64,000 bases of DNA from Lytechinus variegatus (GCF_018143015.1 NC_054752.1:4265216-4329215), one strand, 5' to 3'. Numbered from the stretch's first letter, positions 45,001 through 56,580 are shown. Notes: generated by a model not told the origin, from the letters alone. Numbers and translations are program-made.

Positions 45001-46086
45001 TTAGTTCCGAACAGGTTCCAACGACTTCCATACTTTTTTCATTTTGTCCACCGACAGTTCACACTTAAGGTAATCTCCGGGTTGTCTCCCAGGATGAAGT
45101 CTCTTAAAGGTGTTCGCTCTGTCAACAATACCCATACCTCTTGATATCAAAAGTCTACCACAGTAAACATCGTCAAACGGTGTTTTTGGAGGCAGTTCTT
45201 TGGAAGATTCGTAGACTTTTGCTACGGCATCACGCGACAGCACATAACCATGACCAAATGGATACACCGGGTAAATGTCATCTGGGAACATTTCCTTCGG
45301 GCAGTACCATTTGCTGTTCACATCTCGTATCGGGGCAGTGGAGGTTGGCCATCCCAGGCAGAAGTTCGTACGAGACTCCGGTAGCGTTGTCAAGTCCTGG
45401 ACAAGGTTGGCAACGTCGATCATTACGTCATCGTCTGTTGACATCAGAAAGTCACTGTGGCGGCAAAAGTTTACGGTCCATTTGAATCCCATGATGAGCT
45501 TGATGGTAAGGTTGTAATAATGGTCTCTAAAACCGGCCTGCAGAATATCCCCGTGTAGTTTGGACTCCTCTCTTACGCGATCCTGGTCAGCTTCCTCCTT
45601 TGGGTTTCCTAGGATGAATAGCACCTTAGCGGGCATTCTACTCTCCTTGACAAACCTGATGTAAGTTTCCCGGATGACCTCTCTGCGTGAAAAATGAGAA
45701 GGTGCCGACTTTACCAAAATTAGTAGTGTGGTATTCCCTTCCTTACACGTATTCTCAGGATTGAGTACAAAATCATAGATGTCCAATTTCGGTCCTGATG
45801 CCATGCCTGGTACCCAGTCCACATTTTTGAGCCATCCGAGCGCTAGTAGTTTTGGCCGCAACGTCGCGTGTTGACCAGGCATTGCACTTGCGTTTTTGCC
45901 TCTCTGTGAATCAGATATGACAGACGAAAAGTGATTTGGGCCTCGTTTCCCAGCGGCTCCGGATCTGAGCCTCAACGATATTTGATTTACAATGCCCGCA
46001 TCCAAGACAAAAATGAATATGCATGCACATAGAGACGAAATAAGGCAAAGCATCACCACTATCCCCTTCAAATGAACTCGTGCCAT
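45001..46086 (-). CDS. GT31 beta-1,3-galactosyltransferase-like protein, single exon, 361 aa
   Basis: Expected to transfer galactose or N-acetylglucosamine in beta-1,3 linkage onto glycans in the Golgi lumen. It has a short cytosolic tail and a membrane anchor at about residues 8-28, making it a type II protein. Family motifs in order: RREVIRETY (134-142), KVLFILGNP (154-162), NLTIK (192-196), the metal-binding STDDDV (216-221), YPFGHGYVLS (275-284) and FDDVYCG (304-310). Possible N-glycosylation sites are N65, N118 and N192. Length fits the family, and lack of introns is usual for this group. The acceptor cannot be decided between galactosyl- and N-acetylglucosaminyl-transferases. All key motifs are present, so it appears functional. 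Confidence 0.88.
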   Translation of the reverse strand: MARVHLKGIVVMLCLISSLCACIFIFVLDAGIVNQISLRLRSGAAGKRGPNHFSSVISDSQRGKNASAMPGQHATLRPKLLALGWLKNVDWVPGMASGPKLDIYDFVLNPENTCKEGNTTLLILVKSAPSHFSRREVIRETYIRFVKESRMPAKVLFILGNPKEEADQDRVREESKLHGDILQAGFRDHYYNLTIKLIMGFKWTVNFCRHSDFLMSTDDDVMIDVANLVQDLTTLPESRTNFCLGWPTSTAPIRDVNSKWYCPKEMFPDDIYPVYPFGHGYVLSRDAVAKVYESSKELPPKTPFDDVYCGRLLISRGMGIVDRANTFKRLHPGRQPGDYLKCELSVDKMKKVWKSLEPVRN

Positions 46087-46528
46087 CCTCTTGTTATATG
46101 ATTCCAGAATAATAAGTTTATATCAAATGTTGTGCCGTACTATCGGCGATGTTTTAGAGATTTCTTGAAAACCCGGTAGCTTGTTCAAATGTCTACAACG
46201 TGGTTGTTCCAGAAAAAAAAAATATGGGAGGTATCGCCTAGATAGGCAAATCCAGGTGGCATGGTTTCTAGCGCTAATTGATTTGTGTGATGACACGGGA
46301 GGTCTGATACACGGAGACAAAATAATGTCTGGTATATATTCTAACACCAGATGATATGCGTGCTCATTGATTCTAGCAACGTGAGTGGGTGGGGCACTGT
46401 GTTTTTAGTACTCCTATTACCGAACTACATGCACATCAGCTGGCACTGTCTTATCTTACCGAACTGGAGAAAGAAGGCTATGATTTCATTCTCAGTCTCG
46501 TATTCCACAACCATTAAATAGAAACATC
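46087..46528. other. Upstream region of the galactosyltransferase gene
   Basis: Presumed promoter and 5' untranslated region of the minus-strand gene. No clear TATA box or other element was recognised. A long foldback element starts at 46529. Confidence 0.35.
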
Positions 46529-46963
46529 GGCCCGAATTCACAAATGTGGTTTTGAAAACCCACGGTTGAGTCCATGGTTTATGCAGATTTCCTGTATAAA
46601 TTACGCTTAATTTAGCGCGTATCGGGCGGGTGTATAAAACATGTCCAATGCTGATGCGCGCTTTTGTCACAGTGCGCCAAATTGACGCCTGTCACCATGG
46701 TTAGATACGCTAATTTATTCATGAGTCCACTGTTTTTATTCATGAGTCCACTCTTCAAACAGTGGACTCATGAATAAAATAGCGTTTATGACCATGGTAA
46801 CAGGCGTCAATTAGGCGCACTGTGACAAAAGCGCGCATCAGCATTGGACACATTTTATACACGCGCCCGATACGCGCTAAATTAAGCGCAATTTATACAG
46901 GAAATCTGCATAAACCATGGACTCAACCGTGGGTTTTCAAAACCACTTTTGTGAATTCGGGCC
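46529..46963. mobile_element. Foldback MITE, near-perfect 435-bp palindrome
   Basis: Starts GGCCCGAATTCACAAA and ends TTTGTGAATTCGGGCC. Arms of about 200 bp are complementary throughout, with the dyad centre near 46743 beside an extra copy of TTATTCATGAGTCCACT. Identical small ORFs appear on both strands as a consequence. Located about 440 bp upstream of the galactosyltransferase start codon. Confidence 0.8.
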
Positions 46964-47044
46964 ATAATCTCGGTAGAGGTCATTTTCTAAAGATACATGA
47001 ACCATTTTATGAAGTGCATGCTCCAAGACCTTACAATCTATCAT

Positions 47045-47605
47045 TAGAATATTGATGCTTTATTTATTTATTTCAAGTATTTAAAAGAAGGGTAGCCCTA
47101 TTAGTAGCAAGCTGGTTTTCGTTGGGGCCCTTCGTAAACAAACACAAATATAAGACATGGTGACACATAAACAAAGAATAGAGCATAAGTACTAATATTG
47201 ACAAATTAAATAATTATATAATCATAATTAATTATGGAAAATGACAAAAATAGACAAAATATCATACTGTACAAATGTTACCTACAAGTAAACGGAAATT
47301 ATATACATGTATACACATGAAAAAGATAAGATCTGTACAAAATGAGGAGAATGAATAAAATAGATTCCACCATAACTCCCTATGACATATGAAATGTTTT
47401 TCCCCCATTTTGCCATTTCCCGTTCTACGAATCGGAGGTGTTCGGGTAATTCATTCCAATGCTATGGGCCTGTGACAAAAATGATTTCTAATAAAAGGTT
47501 TGTACGAGTATATGGCGCCCTGATTATCATCTTATTTGTGTTCCTTGTTGTTCGAGATCCTCATTGGCCGCAATCTTTAACAAGACCAGTCAGGATAGTT
47601 GATAA
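47045..47605 (-). mobile_element. LINE 3' fragment
   Basis: The minus strand reads a decayed C-terminal segment (VTGPIALEWNELPEHLRF-like across frames) followed by AT-rich sequence, ending near a TTTATTTATTTATT stretch at about 47058. Clade not determined. Confidence 0.4.
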
Positions 47606-47984
47606 CTGGTATGCCTACTAATTACTATATTTAGTTACCAGACATGGCATAAGCATCACTATCTACATATAATATGCCTCCACATACATGCTCGGGAACT
47701 ACAATAATGGCACATGTGTTTTTTGTTTTACAATTTCTATTGAAACAATAATAACACAACGTATGCGTATAATTTTTTATGTGTATTATTTGCAGTGTCC
47801 AGATAAAACGTATTACTTCTTAATACGAACATATCTAACTTTGCGTAAATTGTATCATCGATTTTTTTTTATATTTTTTTTTTTAGATGAAACACTACGT
47901 TTTATAGCCCTGGGGTGTTTCACAAAGAGTTTAAGAATGACTTCAGGGGGTTTAGTACATTTTTAAGCAAGGATGTTTTGAATT

Positions 47985-49340
47985 AAATATATAAATGCAC
48001 CATTCAACCAACCTTTGGTTATTCTTGTATGGGGAAACTGGGGTGGTATTCTGTAACTCTGTCATAACTTTTGTCATAAATTTTGTCATTTCTCTCCGAG
48101 ATGTGACACCGCTATGATTGTCACAAATCGGTATTCTGAACATTGTCTTTTCCCTGTCATATCTCTCAAAGTTCCCGCCCATCTTTTCGGAAGCAATCCA
48201 ATCAAAATCATCGTTAGTTCCCAGTGGGAGCCCTTCTAGCCAATAGGAATGCCCCGTGACAGGTAGGGGTATTCCCAATTCTGTTGGTGGCATCGCGCAA
48301 CTACGCGAATATTGATGCGCTTAATTACAAAGAGAGACAGGGAGCTGTGAAGGATTTTAGAGGAGAAGTAGAAAAATAAGGAAAACAGAGAAAAAAAGAG
48401 AAATTAATATGTAGGGCCTAACTAATTGTAGCATGAAAAAAATAATTTTAAAAATTGTCGTGGATGATGAGTGAAACTAATACCACAATCTAATCTAAAT
48501 GATATCGTTATATGCTTGACATTCAGTCGGCAGGGTATCGGGATATTTGGTACTAAAAGATATGACAAAATTTATGACTGCTACCCCCTGTCATAACTTT
48601 TGTCATATCTTTTGCTTGTATAAAAGGATTACGCGCATTAAAGCCGCGTATTTTTGGTGCGCGCCAAAGAGATAAGACAAAATTTATGACAATTTTTGTG
48701 ACAAAAGTTATGACATCCACCAGAATACCGATTTTGTCATATCTCTGAGATAAGATAAAATATGGAGATAAGACAATGTTCAGAATACCGCCCCTGTTCT
48801 TTACAGCATAAGGAATACACTTTTACGATTACAGAAAAGGGATGCACGCATAGTAACATACAATTTTGATTATAATGTAAAAGACGTTAGTATAATTAAT
48901 TAACTTAAATGGCAAACTCTTGATATCAGACGTGATTACTTTTTAGCTTGTATAATGTATAACTGTATTCATGGAAAGGACCCAGTCCGAATGTACAATG
49001 AAGTGGATTGGTTTTTGAAAGACACTGTGTTAATGCTAGACTTACCGACACGTGAACGTCGTTTTACCAAAGCCTACTCTCGAATATTTTAAGAGTTGTT
49101 TTAGATATGCTGGCTGGTTGGTTTGGAATAGCCTTCCATCTGTTATTCAAAATGCAAATTCTCTGTAAGTTTTTAAAACGTATGTATAAATGCCATATTG
49201 TTCTCGAATTGACCGGCCTTCTTTTATTTCTTTCTCCCTCCTCTCTCTCCCCCTCTTTCTCTTACCTTCCTCTCTCGTCTTTCTTCTTTCTCTTATCCTG
49301 TACTCCTTCTAGGTCAGACCGTTTATGAACTTTTATATTG
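47985..49340 (+). mobile_element. L2-type LINE 3' fragment, split by a MITE
   Basis: After removing 48041-48793 plus one copy of the CTG duplication, the plus strand reads YGETVLYSIRNTLLRLQKRD, then YFLACIMYNCIHGKDPVRMY, a typical L2-type C-terminal region. Further frame damage follows and the tail runs to about 49340. Confidence 0.6.
48041..48793. mobile_element. Harbinger-like MITE inside the L2 fragment
   Basis: Ends GGGTGGTATTCTG and CAGAATACCGCCC are inverted. Further arms contain GTCATAACTTTTGTCATAA and its complement. CTG at 48038-48040 and 48794-48796 is a 3-bp target duplication, which with GGG-type ends suggests PIF/Harbinger. Confidence 0.65.
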
Positions 49341-49350
49341 TGAGCCATTG

Positions 49351-50231
49351 GGTGATTTCAAGTACGGTGTTGAAATCTGGTGTTGATGTTGCGACAACAC
49401 CATAACACCAGCCACATTACCGTACTTGAAATCAGACTGGTGTTGGGATTGACCTCGAAAAATGACGTATTTCCGGCAGTTCGTGTTGAAGAATGGTGTT
49501 GAATATCGTCTGCTAAACCCAGCACTGCGGCTGTTGTTGACGATCTACGTGCACTTTCCCAATTCACCAACACCAACCCCAGGGATTGGGAAAATCATGA
49601 TTTTAAGTTCGGTGTTGATGTTGGCAATCTCAAGCTCGTGAACAGGCGGCGAACACGATGAAACATCCTCGAAAAATTTGCTTTTACAGTTAAGATGAGT
49701 TCAAATTATTGGAATAATGTTCACTCTTTCGAATTCTTGAATTAATTAAAGCATTTGTATTCTGTACTGCATTTCTCTCCGATTTCATTTTCGTCGTCGA
49801 GACTTGCTCGCGTGAAGTTGAGATGATTTATAGCAGCGCAGCGCAGGGGCGTGACGTCATGTGCTATCGATAAACGCAACCGGTATCGTTCCTCTGAAAT
49901 ATGTAGGTGCCGTGGCCGGTATCGTTCCTCTGAAATATGTAGGTGCCGTGGCCGAGTGGTCTAAGGCGCCTGGCTATACATGGAAAGTCCGGGGTTGGAT
50001 CCCTGGCCTCGGCACCTATGCCCGTGAGCAAGGCATTTAATCTACAATGCTCTTTTATCCTGCTTTCAAATAAATGGAAATGCTATAGGCCTATGCATTA
50101 CTGGTGACTAGGTGTGCACTTGTTTAAAAAAAAGAAAGATAAAAAAAAGAACTGAGCTCGGTGTTGGAGCTCGGTTCAGCGGACCTTTTACGCTCTCAAC
50201 ACCAACACCGAACACCGTACTTGAAATCACC
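49351..50231. mobile_element. MITE with CATTG target duplication, invaded by a SINE
   Basis: CATTG at 49346-49350 and 50232-50236. Inverted ends start GGTGATTTCAAGTACGG. The interior repeats AACACCA and TGGTGTTG blocks. It contains a tRNA-derived SINE at 49942-50145 and a 36-bp tandem duplication at 49880-49951. Superfamily undetermined. Confidence 0.75.
49942..50145 (+). mobile_element. tRNA-derived SINE
   Basis: The head GGTGCCGTGGCCGAGTGGTC has acceptor-like ends GGTGCCG/CGGCACC and an A box. GGTTGGATCC is the altered B box. The body follows with GAGCAAGGCATTTAA and ends in an A-rich tail at about 50125-50145. The anticodon arm is decayed, so it is not a working tRNA. Confidence 0.65.
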
Positions 50232-50400
50232 CATTGTAGTCGTTACTCCTTTTTCAAAATATTGTTATGCATTGTACATATATTTTGTGTGTGTGTGTGT
50301 GTGTCGGGGCCATGATGTAAAACAGCCTCGGCTGATCATGTTTTATTTTTATCCTGAATAAATATTTTACAATGAAAATAAAATAAAGTAAATAAATTTC

Positions 50401-50662
50401 ACACTGGGATCTGCGTAGAGTTGTGTAGTGTTGCGTAGAGTTGCGTAGAGACTATACGCAAACTCTTCGCAACACTGCGCCGCCGTTCGTTTCGTCTACG
50501 CATAGTGGGTACGCGGGGAGGAGGGGGACGCAAACACATTAAACACGTGTATTTTTTGCACACGGTTGGCGTAGAGCCAGGTCTACGCAAGACTACTCAA
50601 CTGTACGCCACTCCTACCCAACACTACGTAACTACGCCACTCCTGAGCAACACTACGCCAAA
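50401..50662. mobile_element. MITE-like element with GCGTAGTGTTGC repeats
   Basis: GTAGTGTTGCGTAG on the left and CAACACTACG on the right are inverted. Variants of the unit recur four or more times per end. Ends cannot be set precisely. Confidence 0.45.
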
Positions 50663-51124
50663 ATGATGTTTCTCAAAACACTTTTTAAAACTTGCGTATG
50701 GAATGGCTGAAAATAATTTTAATTTTATCTATAAAAAGAGCAGAATTTACTGAACAAAATGCATTTTTAACAAAAAATAGCAATATTTTAAAGAAACCGT
50801 TTGACATGTATGTGCACTTTGTCATTAATATTTATTAGATGGGCTGATGATGAAATGTCCCCTACTCTTTTTTCTTATGCTATTATATTACATCATGATT
50901 ATTTGATATTTTCATACATGTGCGTACGATACATCTTTCTTATATAATAAAGTTGCAGCAATGAACATCCCATGCATTAGATTAGTCACCCATCGTTCCT
51001 TTGTAATTTTTGGAGAAAGAAATTTGAATGAACATAATTTGATATAATCTATTTCAAAAGAACAAGTAGGGATATAATACCATCACTTCTCGTATTGAAT
51101 ATTGATGAAGACATGCATAGAATC

Positions 51125-52024
51125 TGTTATATATAAGAAGAATTGTAAAAGCAATTACATTCATTTATTTAGTAATTTCCCCTTTAAGGATACTTTGGAA
51201 TGATCAAGAACATTCCACAACAAGTTTTTAAAAGCTTTTGTTAAGCAGGCCTCTGCCTATTTAAAGGCCAAGGATTATTGTTATTTGTGAATAGAGACTG
51301 CCAAACAATAGGATTAGCTATGTCGTTGATTTCAATGAGGTCATTCAAGAGTCTTCCAGAGTGTGATTGCTCCTGAAAGGAGAATGCTCTTTTAAAAGAC
51401 AATACTAGAACCTTCCATAATAGTGAATACTATATAGAAGCCTCTAGAATAGTGAATACTAGAATGATCTAGATTAGTTGAAATGTGTATATATAAACTG
51501 CAGTTTCTTCAAGGAGATCATCACATCATACCAGATCCCTTCACCAGATCAGATCAGAGCTAAGAGTTTCACGTCAGAATTTATTCCACCTGGAATAATT
51601 ATCTTCTGTGGAATTATTTGCACACCATCAATGAACTGTTTGCAGTTATTTTAGAGAGGAATTCTCAGTTCTCATCGAGATCATCAACCTGTTTAATGAA
51701 CACTCTTCAACCCATGGATTGCTGAAATTGACTGTTAATCATCGTCAACATCGTCTTCACGGACATTTCAACTCGTTACAGTGACTCTCGTTATTCATCG
51801 TGCTTCAACATCAGTTTCATCATCGCCATCATTGTGAATTTTCGCCAGCCAACTGGAATTTTATCATTTGGACCATAAATTCGGAATAACACCAGAACTG
51901 ATTTCAAGAGATGTAAGACTATTATTATTTATGATTTGTTTGTGTAAACTTAATTATTTCCTGTAATAAAAAAAGAGGAAATTAAACTTAAATTTTACTT
52001 GTTATTTGTTGCAGTATCGTAACA
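51125..52024 (+). mobile_element. Solo LTR of an LTR retrotransposon (fossil)
   Basis: A 900-bp sequence starting TGTTATATATAAG and ending ATCGTAACA is flanked by AATC at 51121-51124 and 52025-52028. Ends TGTTA/TAACA are inverted. A TATA box-like TATATAAA near 51490 and an AATAAA near 51965 have the right spacing for promoter and polyadenylation sites. No internal coding region remains, which indicates loss by LTR-LTR recombination. A 4-bp duplication is consistent with a Gypsy-type element. Confidence 0.7.
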
Positions 52025-52028
52025 AATC

Positions 52029-53872
52029 GTTTTACCGTAATATTATAATGCAAATATTTACGTCTTTATTTGCTATTGTCCGATTTTGATCAAATTTTAA
52101 GAGTTTTTTCAGATTTTTCTTAATCTCTGTATAATTGTCAACCTGGAGTACCCTTGTAAATGTGGCGTACTCATGCTGGATCCTTGTGTTTCTCGGAACG
52201 TTTTTTGTTATTTTAGAAAATAACTGGAAATAGTTCATGGAACTTGGGCATAAGGGAAATCCAGTATTCAAAATATGTTGCCTTAGTTTGAGGTTACATT
52301 ACCAAGATCGGAGGTCATTAGAGGTCAATGGACTTTTAACCATGTTGGGGTTATTTGTTGAATTGCATCATAACTTTGAAACTTTGAAAGTTTATGGAAA
52401 TATCTCATGAAAAGTAGACGTACGGGTGTTCAAATAGCACTGATCGTCTTGCACGAGTCTTAGGTCACATTGACAACTGTCACAGGCCCAGTGCAAAAGC
52501 AAAGGACAAAAAATACTCTAGAGAAAAGATAATTGCCTATGTACTGTTAACACAACAAATCACGAAAAAGAAAATGGATTGGAATCACAAATGAAATGAA
52601 ATATCTTTAATTATAATTAAATTCAGCACGTTCACATATGTGAGTAATATGGCATAGCATCAAAGAATAAATTTATAATGAAAGTTCAATTCGAATAACA
52701 TAAAGTCCCTAGCTGTTATCATTTCGTTGGGCCCATCGAAGAAAACTGACGAGTGTATCGCGATCAGTGGAGAATCCGAACATCGATGACTCATCACTAT
52801 GACGTCACACTGGAGGGCGATTCCCGAGACTTCTCTCCCGTCCGGAGTTCCCGTACGCACCCTCAGTACTCACTGTTGATACGGCTCTGCCTTCAGAATC
52901 TCGGTACTAAAAACCCTACAATAAATAGTAAACATGGAACCACACTTCTAATACATTGATCTAATCACGCAATTGATTCATTGATTAATATTGCATAATT
53001 AGCTGTCAATAAGTGTCCATGTTTGATAGATGGAAATTCATTTCAAAATATCCATAAAGTAATCTTTAATAATACATTTAATCTTACAAATACATTACAA
53101 ATTAGTTATGCCAATTCCTTATAGAATAAACTTCATAATTGTCAAACATGCAACCATGTTCAGGTATAGTATGTAAACAAATCCATTAAATGGACGTTAT
53201 GTCAAAAATCTTTTAAATTGTTTTAATTTGCAAAATTGAACATTAAATGAGTTTCATATAATCTGCAATTAAGTTAACACCATCTTTCGTGCAAATTCCC
53301 GTCTTAATTTTAAAGATTATGAAAATATCCTTGTAGGAAGTAATTTTGACTTACCACGTATGTGGGTTAAGAAATACATCATAGAAATCATCTAAAACTC
53401 CTTCCTGACATAGCAGCATAAAATACGATTAGCTCGTCGATAAAACAAATCCATATTATGTGTCTGCTAAAATTATAGCAAAATGAATAAAAACGATGAA
53501 GTTGGTATTGCCCCTAAGGCAAAAACAAATCGAGATAAATCATGTCAGCTCCATCCAAACCAATAAAACGTAATGAGCAAAATTAATAGGCCTACAGTAC
53601 ACGACGCCTTCAGATCGGGTTTTAGGGCGTAGTTCATTTGCCTAACAAAAGTTTTACGAGTAATTTGCATATACGTATGCACTTCGCCTAGACGTGACGT
53701 CCGGTCTTTAAGAAAAGCTCTAAATAAGTAAGATTCATTCATTTAACCTTGACAACAACTGATTAAGTGCATTGTTTTTTTCTTGCTGCACCTTATTTTA
53801 TCATAATAGAGACACATCATTTACACATGTATGAAACATTTACGATTTCATGTAATAACATAAGGAAAGGGA
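52029..53872. other. Mostly unrecognised intergenic sequence
   Basis: No supported gene. A minus-strand stretch at 52660-52860 has a somewhat protein-like open frame, but neither family nor splice signals could be confirmed. CCGATTTTGATCAAATTT near 52080 resembles the Kolobok-like MITE arm. Confidence 0.35.
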
Positions 53873-54066
53873 AAGTGGGAATGTAACACCATCAGCCCAC
53901 CTAATGAATGTTCATGACGATGGGCATATAACTGTTTTCACAAATATTGATGAAATTTTAAATTCAATAAATTCTTTATTTGGTATTCGATTTTGATGAA
54001 ATTTTCAGCATTTTGCTTTGTAAATATTTAGATTAAAAAAATATATTTTCAGCCGGAACCTTCTTC
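53873..54066. mobile_element. Diverged Kolobok-like MITE remnant
   Basis: GATTTTGATGAAATTTTCAG preceded by AATTCTTTATTTGGTATTC matches the right arm of the elements at 9040 and 23035. GGGCATATAACTGTTTT also matches. Confidence 0.5.
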
Positions 54067-55160
54067 TTCAGGATACATCTGCCTCCTTCAGGGTTGAGGT
54101 TTCTTTCAGATGGTTTATTTGGCATGTGTGTATGGCCAGGCCTTCCTTCGCCGACGCCCCAATACAAAAGTGACTGGCGCGCTGGAGTGATTGAAGGGCG
54201 CCATCATTTGGTTGGGTTTTATTTACAGTATAAAAATCACACTAAAATGCATTGCGTAAGATATGAGAATGAATATAAATATATAAACATGCGCATAAAG
54301 GTATACGGATGGATCGGTCTATTCAGAGGCATTCATATAATGGCTCTGTTCTTCCTAGAGGTCCAGTAATATTACATGTATTTCTACTACTACTCCGAAT
54401 ACTATGCCTACGATCACCCAGACCGCAGGTCCCTATGCTAATATATGCCCAATTCATCTGTACATTCATCCAAATCCTCTCATGGCTGAATCCCTCCCCT
54501 AAAAAAGTCTCATGAATCTTGACATTTTCTTTTTTCAAAGAATGAACCAAATTAGTCCTCAAGTCAAAATAAATGCCAATACACAATTGGATAGAGTAAG
54601 TATTTCTCTTTCATATTGGTCATTCATCATGTATGAAATATTTTGAAAAATAAGTGAAGTATAGGGCTAAAACTGTGCCTCAAAACTGAGTTTTTTCTCT
54701 TTTTTTTCAAATGTAAAACATTTTATTTTGAGCCTCAAAAATATCTACATGTTTCTCAGCACAAAGTTAAACTTCAGAGGCAGCCGTAGCTCAGTCGGTT
54801 AGTACGTAAATATATGTGTTTGTTATATGTGCTTTCGTTGCACGGATATGTCCTTCCGTTTCGCCGCACATCGATTGTCAATTAATAACAATAGAGCACG
54901 AGTATGCGGCACGACCACTTGATTTTTTTATTGGTTTTAGTTACAATGTTTAAAGCAACTCTATCTGCAAGGGGCCCCAGCTAGATCCACGAACGGACGT
55001 GCAAGACAGATTGTGACCGAGCCTTTGTGACCAAGGCTACAGGACTATAACGTACTTCCTATATTATTCTAACCGTTTAAAAGGTTGAACAGGCCATTTT
55101 CCTCGATATAGTTCAAGTAAATCTTGGCAAGAGGTGCATATTTACGTGCTTATTCCTTCA
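54067..55160. other. Upstream region of the second GH3-like exon
   Basis: No gene recognised. A tRNA A box-like piece (GCCGTAGCTCAGTCGGTTAG) at 54784-54803 has no following B box and is probably a SINE stub. Confidence 0.35.
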
Positions 55161-55164
55161 ATGT

Positions 55165-55173
55165 AATATAAAT
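55165..55173 (+). promoter_or_regulatory. TATA-like box for the second GH3-like gene
   Basis: AATATAAAT lies about 75 bp before the start codon at 55244, giving a plausible transcription start near 55200. Confidence 0.35.
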
Positions 55174-55243
55174 CTGCGGTAACACTGTGAATAGAAGATA
55201 GAATTGAACCATTATCGCTTCAGATTTAGAAGTGAGCAACACA

Positions 55244-55358
55244 ATGGTTGCTTTCAAGTTACTCATCATTTCTGCGATTTGGGGTGCGATTGCAGCCTGG
55301 TCCAGTTATCGAGCAGCAGCTCTTTCACATGAGAGGGGATGGGAATCATTATGGTTTG
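55244..55358 (+). CDS. First coding exon of a second GH3-like gene (partial)
   Basis: ATG at 55244 opens MVAFKLLIISAIWGAIAA, almost the same as exon 1 of the GH3 gene (MLASKLLAISGIWGSIAA). The exon is 38 codons plus one base, against 40 codons plus one base in the other gene. Both end in G followed by GTAAGT, so length, phase and donor agree. The N-terminus is hydrophobic, as expected for a membrane-anchored or secreted start. No later GH3 exon is seen between here and the window end, so the rest should lie further on the plus strand. A retained orphan exon of a dead duplicate is the alternative. Confidence 0.6.
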
Positions 55359-55607
55359 GTAAGTGACATGAATTGTAATCACTCCTCATTTTACTGTCAA
55401 ACACACCCGTCTAAGTCAAGATTGGTATAAAAGGACCTCGATACAATAGCCGCCGTTGGTGCGTGAAGTCGAGGTACAATGTGATTATCATTACCCTTAT
55501 GCATGTCTCCATATTATGTACAGGTGATATCATGATAAGTTCATGAAGTTAGAGATTACCGTTCTATTCCAATAAAACATAAGCACAACACTCTTGCCAG
55601 GTAGAAT

Positions 55608-55775
55608 CATAGGCGGCGGAAGCGGGGGGGGACCCCTCTAAATTTTAGGCGGTCCCCCCCCCCCAACTCCTAGACTGATAACCTTTTTTTGGGGCCCTTG
55701 TCCAATTTTTTACCTGTGTCCATCCCAAAATTTCAGGTGGACACCCCCTAAATATTTTGGCTTCCGCCGCCAATG
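55608..55775. mobile_element. hAT-type MITE, copy 2
   Basis: GGTAGAAT at 55600-55607 and 55776-55783 is an 8-bp target duplication. Ends CATAGGCGGCGGAAGC and GCTTCCGCCGCCAATG match copy 1 at 34771-35013. 168 bp, G/C-run rich. Confidence 0.85.
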
Positions 55776-55955
55776 GGTAGAATGAATGCTAATCTAGAAA
55801 TAAAGTGGCGATGGGGCAACCGGTGAGCTGGCGCTGGGAACGATATTTTCAAAAGGGTGTGCTGTATTTTGTTGAAGAATATACCATATGTCTGTAAGTG
55901 GCGGACTTATGGCACCTAGTAAAAACATGCCCCAGTCTTGCATCAAGTCCTTCGT

Positions 55956-56164
55956 AAAGGCCTGGTCACACCACCCGAGCGTAACGTTGTTGGAGCGGTC
56001 GTGGAGCGGAGAGAAAAAAATCGCCGATCTCTACCGTTCACCATTTTCGATTGTTTTTATTTTGTTTTCGATTTTCCCCCCAATTTTGTGAGCGAAATTC
56101 GACCCTTTCTCCCTACCGCTCCACGACCGCTCCAACAACGCTCGGGCGGTGTGACCATGCCTTT
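55956..56164. mobile_element. MITE family 1, copy 2
   Basis: AAGGCCTGGTCACACC and GGTGTGACCATGCCTT are the inverted ends, flanked by TA on both sides, suggesting a TA target duplication (Tc1/mariner-like). Interior closely matches 6073-6266. Confidence 0.75.
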
Positions 56165-56580
56165 AGTTTGTGGACAACTTTGTGAAAGATCCGAAAGCGT
56201 GAATTCTGTATGACTCTTTAGAAGCGGATGAGTTATTGTTGGTTAATCTGAACAATGGCATTCACAATAGATTTCCCAGGGATTTGACCCCGATATGCTA
56301 ATTCGCCTTCTTTTGTGTTGTACAAGCTATGATTATTGCTGCGCAAAATTGTTTACTTCTTCAAAGTCACTGAAAAGGTCAACATATTTGCGAAAATATT
56401 CCTGGCTGTGGAAAATAAAAATAGTCAGGTATTGGTTGTGAATATACCGCATTAACACCATTGAAACACAGGGGATACGACATTTGCTGGGGCGACATCT
56501 GCTCCGGGCTTCATTTGTCTAAGATATAGGGTTCAGGTTGAAATGGGGTTTTATGTTCGGTTTAGGTTAGGGTATAGTTT
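56165..56580. other. No recognisable feature
   Basis: Intergenic or intronic sequence without recognised elements. Confidence 0.35.

Noticed and set aside
46425-47055. Matching ORFs on opposite strands
   Set aside because: Explained by the long palindrome at 46529-46963.
52660-52860. Possible coding exon on the minus strand
   Set aside because: Protein-like frame with REVSGIALQCDVIV, but no recognised family, no clear splice sites and no neighbouring exons.
54784-54803. tRNA gene start
   Set aside because: Only an A box-like piece is present; no anticodon arm, T arm or acceptor partner follows.
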